Below, one piece after another: positions 9,846 through 17,464 of a stretch of DNA of 64,000 nt (position 1 is its first letter; each line of letters starts with the position of its first letter). Made by a program: the position numbers and the translations under genes. This DNA comes from Ch67 sp041395845 (GTDB lineage Bacteria; Pseudomonadota; Gammaproteobacteria; Pseudomonadales; Ketobacteraceae), in the NCBI GenBank assembly GCA_041395845.1, contig JAWKZS010000005.1, positions 124,001-188,000 of the forward strand, read 5' to 3'. The notes beneath the pieces are model-generated. The model searched no databases and had not been told where the DNA came from. It saw nothing but the letters and a program-made list of their open reading frames with translations.

Positions 9846-11930
9846 TCAGACTTCGCCATACTGATCCGCCTTGCCGAGCCAGCGCTGGATCAGCGGATCG
9901 ACCTGTTGCGGCGCCTTGTGGCGCAGCCATTGCGCCAGCTGCTTGGCATCGTCGAGCAGCAGGGCATCGCGCTGCAGGTTGGCAATGCGGAAATTGAGTT
10001 CGCCGGTCTGCCGGGTACCGAGCACTTCACCGGGGCCGCGCAGTTCCAGATCCTTTTCCGCAATCACGAAACCGTCGTTGGTTTGACGCATGATGTCGAG
10101 GCGTTCGCGACCCTGTTTCGACAGCGGTTGCTGATACAGCAGCACGCAGAAACTTTCGGTGGCGCCACGGCCCACCCGGCCGCGCAACTGGTGCAACTGG
10201 GCCAGACCCAGACGCTCGGGATTTTCGATGATCATCACCGAGGCATTGGGCACGTTGACACCGACTTCGATCACCGTGGTGGCCACCAGCACCTGCAACT
10301 CCGCTTTTTTGAAGCGATCCATGATGTCGGCTTTTTCCGTTGGCTTTAAGCGGCCATGCACCAGGCCGATCGCCACATCCGGCAACACCAGCTGCAACTG
10401 TGCGGCAGTGTCTTCTGCCGCCTGCGCTTCGAGCTGTTCGGTTTCTTCGATCAGGGTGCAGACCCAATACACCTGGCGGCCTTCCCTGCAGGCGTTGCGC
10501 ACCCGCGCGATCACTTCGTTGCGGCGCCGGTTTTCGATCACCACGGTTTTTACCGGCGTGCGGCCCGGCGGCAATTCATCGATGATCGACGTATCCAGAT
10601 CCGCATAGGCGCTCATGGCCAGCGTGCGCGGAATCGGCGTGGCGGTCATGATCAGCTGGTGCGGTGCGATGCCGCTGGCTTCGCCTTTCTGTTTCAGGGC
10701 CAGACGCTGGTGCACACCGAAACGGTGCTGCTCGTCGATGATCACCAGGGCCAGATTGCGGTAACGCACATCCTCCTGAAACAGCGCATGGGTACCCACC
10801 ACCATCTGCGCGGTGCCGGTGTCGATCAGCGCCAGTTGTTCGTTGCGTTTTTTGCCTTTGAGTTTGCCCGCCAGCCAGGCCACCCGCACCCCCAGCGGTT
10901 CGAACCATTCCAGAAAGGCGTGGTAATGCTGTTCCGCGAGAATTTCCGTGGGGGCCATCAGCGCCACCTGATAGCCGGCATCGATGGCCAGTAACGCAGC
11001 ACGGGCCGCCACCAGGGTTTTACCGGCGCCCACATCCCCCTGCACCAGCCGCAACATGGGATGGGGCTGGGCCAGATCCGCACTCAATTCCTGATGCACG
11101 CGCTGCTGGGCATTGGTGGGCTGAAACGCCAGTCCGGCCATCAGCTGGCGTTCCAGCGCTGACTGCATCGGCAGCGCGATGGCCGTCTGCCGCTTTACCC
11201 GGTCGCGCAGTTTCAGCAGGCTCAGGTTGTGCGCGGTGAGTTCTTCCAGTGCCAGCCGCTGCTGGGCCCGGTGGGTGCCGTCGAGCAGTGCCTGCACCGG
11301 CGCATCCGGCGGTGGCCGGTGCACATACAGCAACGCTTCGGTGAGTGACGGCCAGCGCGCCTGGTGCAGGGCATCCACCGGCAGCAGTTCCGCCACTTTC
11401 TGGGCCTTGCCCAGCAGTGCCAGTACCTGATCGCTGATGCGCCGCAGACTGCCCTGCTGCAGGCCTTCGGTGGCGGGATACAGCGGTGTCAGTGCCGCCG
11501 CAATCGGTTCATCCGCTTGCTGCAATACGCGGTATTCCGGATGGGCGATTTCCTTGCCAATGCCGGTCAGGCGCACTTCACCGTAGCAGCGCACAATGGC
11601 ACCGGTTTCCAGCTGCTTCACCTGGGTGGCGGAAAAATGAAAAAACCGCAGACTGATCTGGCCGGTACCGTCTTCGATGCGGCAGATGAAACTGCGCCGT
11701 TTGCGCACCACCACATCGGCGATCACCACGCGGCCCTGGATCAGGACTTCATCACCATCACGGGCAGCACCGATCGGGGTGATGCGGGTGCGATCCTGAT
11801 AGCGGTAAGGCAGATGGAACAGCACATCCTGCAAGGTATGAATGCCCAGCCGCGCGAACTTTTCCGCCTGGGCAGCACCGATGCCGCGCAGCTGGGTGAT
11901 GGGCGTGGTGGAAAAAAAATCCCCACTCAT
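9846..11930 (-). CDS. recG: ATP-dependent DNA helicase RecG
   Basis: The 694-residue length is typical of RecG, the branch-migration helicase that regresses stalled replication forks and processes Holliday junctions. The N-terminal wedge/OB-fold is at about 60-160, with LPYRYQDRT just before it. Walker A is GDVGAGKTLVA, the DEAD-type box is DEQHRFG, and helicase motifs TATPIPRTLAM, TTVIEVGVNVPNA and QLRGRVGRG are all present. The start ATG overlaps the stop of the next gene in the ATGA arrangement, so recG is translationally coupled to oxyR on the same strand, with oxyR upstream. This oxyR-recG order is common in pseudomonads and relatives. Nothing is truncated. Confidence 0.97.
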   Translation of the reverse strand: MSGDFFSTTPITQLRGIGAAQAEKFARLGIHTLQDVLFHLPYRYQDRTRITPIGAARDGDEVLIQGRVVIADVVVRKRRSFICRIEDGTGQISLRFFHFSATQVKQLETGAIVRCYGEVRLTGIGKEIAHPEYRVLQQADEPIAAALTPLYPATEGLQQGSLRRISDQVLALLGKAQKVAELLPVDALHQARWPSLTEALLYVHRPPPDAPVQALLDGTHRAQQRLALEELTAHNLSLLKLRDRVKRQTAIALPMQSALERQLMAGLAFQPTNAQQRVHQELSADLAQPHPMLRLVQGDVGAGKTLVAARAALLAIDAGYQVALMAPTEILAEQHYHAFLEWFEPLGVRVAWLAGKLKGKKRNEQLALIDTGTAQMVVGTHALFQEDVRYRNLALVIIDEQHRFGVHQRLALKQKGEASGIAPHQLIMTATPIPRTLAMSAYADLDTSIIDELPPGRTPVKTVVIENRRRNEVIARVRNACREGRQVYWVCTLIEETEQLEAQAAEDTAAQLQLVLPDVAIGLVHGRLKPTEKADIMDRFKKAELQVLVATTVIEVGVNVPNASVMIIENPERLGLAQLHQLRGRVGRGATESFCVLLYQQPLSKQGRERLDIMRQTNDGFVIAEKDLELRGPGEVLGTRQTGELNFRIANLQRDALLLDDAKQLAQWLRHKAPQQVDPLIQRWLGKADQYGEV

Positions 11931-12841
11931 TTCAGATTGGCCGCACCCTGCAGTGAACAGCTGGTGATGGCGGCAATCAGGGTTTCAATCGCCTTGGGAC
12001 GGGAAAACCGTTCACGCCAGGCCAGCGACACCCGGCGATAGGGAATCTTGCCGGCAAACGGCCGTTCCACCAGCGTGCTTTCATCGTAAATATGTTTGTC
12101 ACCGGCGGAACTGGGCACGATGGTCAGGCCCAGTCCCGACGCCACCATGTGACGCAGGGTTTCCAGCGAGGTGCCCTGGGGCAGGGTGTGATCATCGCCG
12201 GCCTTGGCCACGTTCGGACAGGCATTCAGCACCTGTTCGCGGAAACAGTGGCCTTCCCCCAGCAACAGGATGCGCTCTTTTTCCAACTGCTTGCGGGTAA
12301 TTTTTTCCTGTGATGCCAGCGGATGGCCGGCGGGAATCAGCACTTCGAACGGCTCATCGTACAGATCGAACAGTTCCACATCCGGTTCTTCGAACGGCAG
12401 CGAAATGATGATGGCATCCAGTTCACCGTTGCGCAGTTTCTGGCGCAAAACCCCGGTGTAGTTTTCTTCCAGGATCAGCGGCATGTCCGGTGCGATCGGC
12501 TTGATATGGCGGATCAGGTGAGGAAACAGGTACGGCCCCACCGTGAAAATCGCGCCCACCCGCAATGGCAGATTGAGCTGGCCTTTGCCTTCGGCGGCGA
12601 TGACTTTCACCATCTCGGCTTCTTCCAGTACCTTGCGGGCCTGGGACACGATGCGCTCACCGGCCAGGGTCAGGCGCACGTCGGAGCGGTTGCGCTCAAA
12701 GATGACCACGTCCAGTTCGTCTTCGAGTTTTTTGATGGCAACACTCAGGGTGGGCTGGCTGACAAAGCAGCGTTCGGCCGCTTTGCGGAAGTGGCGTTCC
12801 TGGGCCAGGGTGACGATGTATTTGAGTTCGGTGAGGGTCAT
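11927..12841 (-). CDS. oxyR: Hydrogen-peroxide sensor regulator OxyR (LysR family)
   Basis: Starting at the ATG at 12841 gives 304 residues beginning MTLTELKYIVTLAQ, as in characterised OxyR proteins; the 27-codon upstream extension is rejected. The LysR helix-turn-helix is at about 15-45. Cys199 (GEGHCF) and Cys208 (LNAC) fall at the same numbers as the redox-active pair of E. coli OxyR, so peroxide should form a disulfide that switches it to an activator. Targets would be peroxide-defence genes. It is co-transcribed with recG, overlapping by 4 nt. The intergenic region above it is shared with the divergent SDR gene and contains AT-rich ATAG/CTAT-like half sites, too imperfect to call firmly. 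Confidence 0.95.
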   Translation of the reverse strand: MTLTELKYIVTLAQERHFRKAAERCFVSQPTLSVAIKKLEDELDVVIFERNRSDVRLTLAGERIVSQARKVLEEAEMVKVIAAEGKGQLNLPLRVGAIFTVGPYLFPHLIRHIKPIAPDMPLILEENYTGVLRQKLRNGELDAIIISLPFEEPDVELFDLYDEPFEVLIPAGHPLASQEKITRKQLEKERILLLGEGHCFREQVLNACPNVAKAGDDHTLPQGTSLETLRHMVASGLGLTIVPSSAGDKHIYDESTLVERPFAGKIPYRRVSLAWRERFSRPKAIETLIAAITSCSLQGAANLK

Positions 12842-12968
12842 GGCAGTCTCGTGTTCGGTGCCCGGATGATTCCGGATGACAGGCAAGCGTCCCAGACGAT
12901 AGCATAGACCGATCAAACACAAAATATCCCTAGTCTTTGTCTATCAATATTCACGCAGGAAATTTGCT

Positions 12969-13817
12969 ATGCCCACTGTTCTGCTGGCTGGTTGCGGCGC
13001 CATTGGCACCGCGCTGGGAATCCGTCTGCTGGAAGCCGGTCATGCCGTGATCGGCCTGCGCCGTTCGGCGCTGCCCATGCCGTTCCCGACCCTGCAGGCG
13101 GATTTCACCGCGCCGCTCGATCCAGGCCTGTTCAATCAGCCCATCGACTATGTGGTGCACACCGCCACCCCCGCCGAACGCAGCGATGCCGGTTACCAGC
13201 GGGCCTATCCCGGCAGTGTGGCCCATCTGCTGCGGGCCCTGCAGGGGCATCCGCTCAAGCGCTTCTTTTTTGTATCGAGCACGGCGGTGTACGCCCAGAA
13301 CGCGGGGGAGTGGGTGGATGAATCCAGCACCACCGCGCCGGACAACTTCAACGGTATCCGCATGCTGGAAGCCGAGCAGTATCTGCTGCACAGCGGTGTG
13401 CCTGCCACCTGCGTGCGCTTTGGCGGTATTTATGGCCAGGGCCGCAATTACCTGATCCGCCGGGTCCAGAACGGCGCCGAGGTGCAGTGCGATCCCCCCA
13501 GTTACACCAACCGGATTCATCAGGACGATTGCGTGGGCCTGCTGGCATTTCTGATCGAGCACTGCAACACCGGCGCGGCACTGGAGGATATCTACCTGGG
13601 GGTGGATAACGATCCCGCCAGCGAGGAAGACGTCTGCCGCTGGCTGGCCCGGCAACTGGGGGCGCCGGACCCGGTGTGCAAACCCGCAGTAAACGCCGGC
13701 CAGAACAAGCGGTGCCGCAATGATCGCATCCGCGCCCTGGGCTATGAATTCCATTACCCGGATTTTCGCAGCGGTTATCGCGCGGTGCTGGCACAGGCGG
13801 GCCTGAGCGCCGATTGA
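12969..13817 (+). CDS. NAD(P)-dependent epimerase/dehydratase-family protein (YeeZ-like SDR)
   Basis: This 282-residue extended SDR begins with a Rossmann nucleotide-binding motif (LLAGCGAIGTALG, with the GxxGxxG spacing), has the SSTAVY segment that supplies the catalytic Ser, and VRFGGIYGQGRN typical of the YeeZ/sugar-epimerase group. The usual YxxxK is replaced by a less obvious FNGIRMLEAEQ region, so activity on a sugar nucleotide is uncertain. The RBS AGGAA lies 10 nt before ATG. The gene is divergent from oxyR with 127 bp between starts, so the two may share regulation, although a peroxide role for this protein is not shown. It is followed at 97 bp by the nitroreductase. Confidence 0.8.
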   Translation: MPTVLLAGCGAIGTALGIRLLEAGHAVIGLRRSALPMPFPTLQADFTAPLDPGLFNQPIDYVVHTATPAERSDAGYQRAYPGSVAHLLRALQGHPLKRFFFVSSTAVYAQNAGEWVDESSTTAPDNFNGIRMLEAEQYLLHSGVPATCVRFGGIYGQGRNYLIRRVQNGAEVQCDPPSYTNRIHQDDCVGLLAFLIEHCNTGAALEDIYLGVDNDPASEEDVCRWLARQLGAPDPVCKPAVNAGQNKRCRNDRIRALGYEFHYPDFRSGYRAVLAQAGLSAD

Positions 13818-13914
13818 CCGGAATCACCAGCAGCCTGACGGAATCTGCAATTGCGTCGGGCCGCCAGATGATCGATAACCTGTGCATCAGTTGCAGTGCC
13901 CACAGGAGCCCACC

Positions 13915-14649
13915 ATGACTGCCTATCGCGAACTGGCCACCGACACCAATATCGACGAATTCCGCAAGGTGGTGGAAAGCCGCCGCTCGGTGCGGCGTTT
14001 CACCGATGAAGAAGTACCCCAGACCGTGATCGACGACTGCTTGGACCTGGCCATGCTGGCACCCAATTCCAGCAACCTGCAGCCGTGGGAATTCTACGTG
14101 GTGCGATCTGCGGATCTGAAAAAGCAGCTGGCCTACGCCTGCCTCAACCAGAACGCCGCCAAGACCGCCAGCGTGCTGATTCCGATCGTGGCCCGCACCA
14201 ACACCTGGCGCCAGAACGCGGCCCGCAATCTGGAATACTGGCCTGAAGAAACCATGCCCAGGATCGTGAAAAGCTACTATTCCAAAGTGGCACCGATCCA
14301 TTACAACGCCGGCCCGCTGGGCCTTCTGGGGCTGGCGAAAAAGGCGCTGGGACTGGTGGCCGGGATCAAGCGGCCGGTACCCCGCGGCCCCTACAGCATC
14401 TGCGAAATGAAAACCTGGGCAGTGAAATCCACCGCTCTGGCGGCGGAAAACATGATGCTCGCGTTTCGCGCCCACGGTTATGATACCTGCCCGATGGAAG
14501 GCTTCGACGATCACCGGGCCCGCAAGCTGCTGAACCTGCCCGACGACGCCATCATCACCATGATCCTGGCGGTGGGACGCCGGGCCGAAGACGGCATCTA
14601 TCACCGCCGCTACCGCTTTCCGCGGGAGGAATTCGTGCATTACCTGTAA
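13915..14649 (+). CDS. Nitroreductase-family flavoprotein
   Basis: The chosen start is the ATG at 13915, preceded by AGGAG at 7-nt spacing. The product of 244 residues starts MTAYRELATD. The FMN-binding signature SRRSVRRFTDEEV is near residue 25, followed by LAPNSSNLQPWEF, both typical of the nitroreductase fold. The C-terminal half has MEGFDDHRARKLLNLP and a AVGRRAEDG strand, which form the second FMN contact. These enzymes reduce nitro compounds, quinones or enones with NAD(P)H as homodimers. The insertion LGLAKKALGLVAGIKRPVPRG in the middle is amphipathic and may be a lid or membrane-facing helix. The physiological substrate cannot be deduced. Confidence 0.88.
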   Translation: MTAYRELATDTNIDEFRKVVESRRSVRRFTDEEVPQTVIDDCLDLAMLAPNSSNLQPWEFYVVRSADLKKQLAYACLNQNAAKTASVLIPIVARTNTWRQNAARNLEYWPEETMPRIVKSYYSKVAPIHYNAGPLGLLGLAKKALGLVAGIKRPVPRGPYSICEMKTWAVKSTALAAENMMLAFRAHGYDTCPMEGFDDHRARKLLNLPDDAIITMILAVGRRAEDGIYHRRYRFPREEFVHYL

Positions 14650-14663
14650 GCCCCGCACCACCT

Positions 14664-14692
14664 GCTGAAGCTGCCCGCCGGGTGGCTTCAGC
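14664..14692 (+). terminator. Hairpin after the nitroreductase gene
   Basis: GCTGAAGC (14664-14671) pairs with GCTTCAGC (14685-14692) around a 13-nt loop, 15 bp after the nitroreductase stop. No T-run follows directly, so it may be a weak terminator or a transcript-end stabiliser. Confidence 0.4.
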
Positions 14693-14745
14693 TGCTTCCA
14701 ATCCCGCTGTTTTGCCTCGCTTTTTCCCCCTGCCGAACCACCCCA

Positions 14746-14762
14746 TCGACCAACGTCTAATA
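14746..14762 (+). promoter_or_regulatory. Candidate CrbR/ErdR box upstream of the symporter operon
   Basis: TCGACCAACGTCTAATA lies 70 bp before the ATG of the DUF4212 gene and points at it. Near-identical copies occur at 34423-34439 and, inverted, at 34387-34403, in front of the porin and acs genes. Across the three copies, 14 of 16 core positions are identical. The shared targets (acetate activation and organic-acid transport) are the classic regulon of the CrbS/CrbR (MxtR/ErdR) system, whose members are encoded in this window. Binding by CrbR is inferred. Confidence 0.65.
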
Positions 14763-14832
14763 CCCCCCGCCCCTCAGTCTGGTTTACAACGGACCAGTAC
14801 AACGACAAAAAAGGTCTGCGGAGGACATTGGT

Positions 14833-15099
14833 ATGGCGTTCAAAAATAAAGAAGATGCCAAAGCCTACTGGGCGGAAAACATCAAATTGATGATTACGCT
14901 GATGGTGATTTGGTTTGTGGTTTCGTTTGGTTGCGGGATTCTGTTTGTGGAACAGCTCAATGCCATCAAACTGGGTGGTTACAAACTCGGTTTCTGGTTT
15001 GCACAGCAGGGTTCCATCTATGTGTTCGTGGCGCTGATCTTTGTCTACGCAAAGAAGATGGGCGATCTCGACCGCAAGTACGGCGTAGAAGAGAAGTGA
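14833..15099 (+). CDS. DUF4212 small subunit of a sodium:organic-acid symporter
   Basis: This 88-residue protein has two membrane helices (about 17-37 and 59-77) and the family signature WFVVSFGCGILFVEQLN followed by GFWFAQQGSIYVFVALIF, which identifies the DUF4212 (Na_symport_sm) family. It is always encoded next to a VC_2705-type symporter, as here with 10 bp spacing, and is thought to be its accessory subunit in the inner membrane. It ends LDRKYGVEEK, as expected for complete members. The RBS GGAGG precedes ATG. The gene follows a 183-bp leader that carries the TCGACCAA-type box shared with acs. Family members accompany acetate and other short-chain acid carriers. Confidence 0.93.
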   Translation: MAFKNKEDAKAYWAENIKLMITLMVIWFVVSFGCGILFVEQLNAIKLGGYKLGFWFAQQGSIYVFVALIFVYAKKMGDLDRKYGVEEK

Positions 15100-15109
15100 G
15101 GGCCCAGCC

Positions 15110-16840
15110 ATGACACTACAGACCATGACCTACATAGTGGTAGGTTTTACCTTCGCACTGTATATCGGCATCGCCCTGTGGGCGCGGGCCGGTTCCACCA
15201 AGGAATTCTATGTTGCCGGTGGCGGCATACACCCCGTCGCCAACGGGATGGCCACCGCAGCAGACTGGATGTCCGCAGCGTCATTCATTTCCATGGCGGG
15301 CATGATCGCCTTCATGGGTTACGGTGGTTCCGTATTCCTGATGGGCTGGACCGGTGGTTTCGTATTGCTGGCCATGCTGCTGGCGCCGTACCTGCGCAAG
15401 TTCGGCAAGTTCACCGTGCCGGAATTCATCGGTGACCGCTACTACTCCCGCACCGCCCGCATCGTCGCCGTGGTGTGTCTGATCATCGCCTCGGTGACCT
15501 ACGTTATCGGCCAGATGAAAGGCATCGGCGTCGCGTTCTCGCGCTTTCTCGAAGTGGATTACGGCACCGGTCTGCTCACCGGCATGGGTATCGTGTTCGT
15601 GTACGCGGTACTTGGTGGCATGAAAGGGATCACCTATACCCAGATCGCCCAGTATGTCGTGCTGATTTTTGCCTACACCATTCCCGCGATTTTCATCTCG
15701 CTCAATCTCACCGGCAATCCGTTCCCGCAGCTGGGCCTGGGTGCCACCATGAGCGGCAGTGATACCTTCCTGCTGGATCGGCTGGATCAGGTGGTGATGG
15801 AACTGGGCTTTGCGGAATACACCACCCAGGCGCGCCTGAGCACGCTCAACATGGTCGCCTACACCATGTCCCTGATGATCGGTACCGCCGGTCTGCCCCA
15901 CGTCATCATCCGCTTCTTCACCGTACCCAAGGTGAAAGATGCACGGACCTCTGCCGGCTGGGCACTGGTGTTCATCGCCATCCTGTACACCACCGCACCC
16001 GCTGTTGGCGCCATGGCCCGCTTCAACCTGATGGAAACCATCAAGCCTGCAGGCGGTGAAGCACTGGTGTATGACGAACGTCCGAGCTGGTTCAAGAAAT
16101 GGGAAGCCACCGGCCTGCTGAAATTCGAAGACAAGAACGGCGACGGCCGCGTGGACTACAGCGCCGACAAGGCTGCCAACGAAATGGTGACCGTGGATAA
16201 CGACATCATGGTACTGGCCAATCCGGAAATCGCACAGCTGCCGCACTGGGTAATCGCACTGGTGGCGGCGGGTGGTCTGGCGGCTGCACTGTCCACAGCG
16301 GCGGGCCTGCTGCTGGCGATTTCCTCGGCCATTTCCCACGACCTGCTCAAGGGTGTGTTCATGCCGAACATCACCGAAAAGCAGGAACTCAATGCCAGCC
16401 GCGTGGCCATGGCGGGCGCCATCGTACTGGCGGGTTATCTGGGCTTCAATCCGCCGGACTTTGCGGCAGGAACGGTGGCGCTGGCCTTTGGTCTCGCGGC
16501 ATCGTCGATCTTCCCGGCGCTGATGATGGGTATCTTCGGCAAGCGCATCAACAAGGAAGGCGCCATCGCGGGCATGATCGCCGGTATCACCGTTACCCTG
16601 CTGTATGTGTTCCAGCACACCGGCATCATGTTTGTCGCCAGCACTGCATTCCTCGGCGACATGAAACCGAACTGGTTCCTGGGCATCGAACCCAATGCCT
16701 TCGGTGTGGTAGGTGCAATCGTGAACTTCATCGTCGCCTTCGCCGTGTCCCGTGTCACCAAGGCGCCGCCAGAGCACGTGCAGGAAATGGTGGAAAGCAT
16801 CCGCATGCCCGCCGGTGCAGGCCAGGCTCACGCCCACTGA
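15110..16840 (+). CDS. VC_2705-family sodium:solute (acetate-type) symporter
   Basis: The 576-residue protein belongs to the SSS/SLC5 family. It begins MTYIVVGFTFALYIGIALW, and ATAADWMSAASFISMAGMIAFMGYGGS is the highly conserved sodium-site region of the VC_2705/ActP branch; more than a dozen hydrophobic helices follow. A hydrophilic insertion around residues 320-365 includes DKNGDGRVDYSADKA, an EF-hand-like DxNxDGxxD loop that could bind Ca2+. It probably imports acetate or another short organic acid with Na+. It forms an operon with the DUF4212 subunit and ends at a strong terminator. Its promoter carries the putative CrbR box, consistent with the known link of this transporter type to acs. 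Confidence 0.9.
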   Translation: MTLQTMTYIVVGFTFALYIGIALWARAGSTKEFYVAGGGIHPVANGMATAADWMSAASFISMAGMIAFMGYGGSVFLMGWTGGFVLLAMLLAPYLRKFGKFTVPEFIGDRYYSRTARIVAVVCLIIASVTYVIGQMKGIGVAFSRFLEVDYGTGLLTGMGIVFVYAVLGGMKGITYTQIAQYVVLIFAYTIPAIFISLNLTGNPFPQLGLGATMSGSDTFLLDRLDQVVMELGFAEYTTQARLSTLNMVAYTMSLMIGTAGLPHVIIRFFTVPKVKDARTSAGWALVFIAILYTTAPAVGAMARFNLMETIKPAGGEALVYDERPSWFKKWEATGLLKFEDKNGDGRVDYSADKAANEMVTVDNDIMVLANPEIAQLPHWVIALVAAGGLAAALSTAAGLLLAISSAISHDLLKGVFMPNITEKQELNASRVAMAGAIVLAGYLGFNPPDFAAGTVALAFGLAASSIFPALMMGIFGKRINKEGAIAGMIAGITVTLLYVFQHTGIMFVASTAFLGDMKPNWFLGIEPNAFGVVGAIVNFIVAFAVSRVTKAPPEHVQEMVESIRMPAGAGQAHAH

Positions 16841-16859
16841 TCCACTTCCGCTACACTAC

Positions 16860-16888
16860 AGAGGCCCCGCGCGGGCCTCTTTCTTTTT
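16860..16888 (+). terminator. Rho-independent terminator of the symporter operon
   Basis: AGAGGCCC pairs with GGGCCTCT around a CGCGC-type loop and is followed by TTTCTTTTT. It lies 20 bp after the symporter stop. Confidence 0.9.
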
Positions 16889-16903
16889 CAGGGAACCGGA
16901 TGC

Positions 16904-17401
16904 ATGCTGAAGAACAAACACGTCATTGCTGCACTGATCATTACGCCACTGCTCGCCATTGGTGGCTATTTCATGCTGGATGCCTTTGTCGGGGAAAAGC
17001 CCCTCGCGGCCCAGGCAGGCAAAAGCTATCCACTGGTGGCATTACCCAACTGCCGCTACACCAGTGGCAAGTGCACACTGAAGAACAATGAATTCAAAAT
17101 CGAGATCGGCGCCGGCGCGCCGGGTGCCGGTGTGGTGACGCTGCAACTGCAATCAGCGTATCCGCTGCAGGCAGCCAAGATGGCACTGGTGGACGATGCC
17201 CAGCAGGACGGCGACCCGGAAGCCATGCAGCCGGCTGATACCGCCGGCAAGCAATGGCAGATTGCCCTCAAGGGAACCGCCAGCGAACAGAGTGTTCTGC
17301 GCGTGGTGGTGGTGGCTGATGGCGCATTTTACTTTGGCGAAACCGGCCTTGCGTTCCTGAACTTCGACACGCCCTATCATGAAGATTTCCGCCGTGAATA
17401 A
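16904..17401 (+). CDS. Membrane-anchored or secreted hypothetical protein
   Basis: This 165-residue protein has one N-terminal hydrophobic helix (about 7-27, VIAALIITPLLAIGGYFML), then a periplasmic beta-rich domain with two cysteines (PNCRYTSGKC, about 49 and 56) spaced to form a disulfide. The C-terminus ends with FYFGETGLAFLNFDTPYHEDF. I do not recognise a family. It is transcribed after the symporter terminator and before a bidirectional terminator, and faces the chemoreceptor gene. Its location beside an organic-acid transporter and chemoreceptor may be chance. Confidence 0.65.
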   Translation: MLKNKHVIAALIITPLLAIGGYFMLDAFVGEKPLAAQAGKSYPLVALPNCRYTSGKCTLKNNEFKIEIGAGAPGAGVVTLQLQSAYPLQAAKMALVDDAQQDGDPEAMQPADTAGKQWQIALKGTASEQSVLRVVVVADGAFYFGETGLAFLNFDTPYHEDFRRE

Positions 17402-17421
17402 GCGGCATCAACCCTAACGGC

Positions 17422-17452
17422 AAACGGCACCCGCAGGTGCCGTTTCTGTTTT
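17422..17452. terminator. Bidirectional Rho-independent terminator
   Basis: AAACGGCACC (17422-17431) pairs perfectly with GGTGCCGTTT (17436-17445) around CGCA and is followed by CTGTTTT. It separates convergent genes ending at 17401 and 17465 and could serve both. Confidence 0.88.
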
Positions 17453-17464
17453 CAGACCATCAGA

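Noticed and set aside
12899..12950. Possible OxyR binding site (ATAG/CTAT half sites) between oxyR and the SDR gene
   Set aside because: ATAG-7-CGAT and CTAG-7-CTAT occur, but they do not align as four half sites with regular spacing, so the match is too weak.
13348..15126. 592-residue open frame on the minus strand
   Set aside because: It crosses three real plus-strand genes and has no recognisable domain.
15281..16837. 518-residue His-rich open frame on the minus strand
   Set aside because: Shadow of the symporter gene; the high His content comes from the reverse complement of membrane-protein codons.
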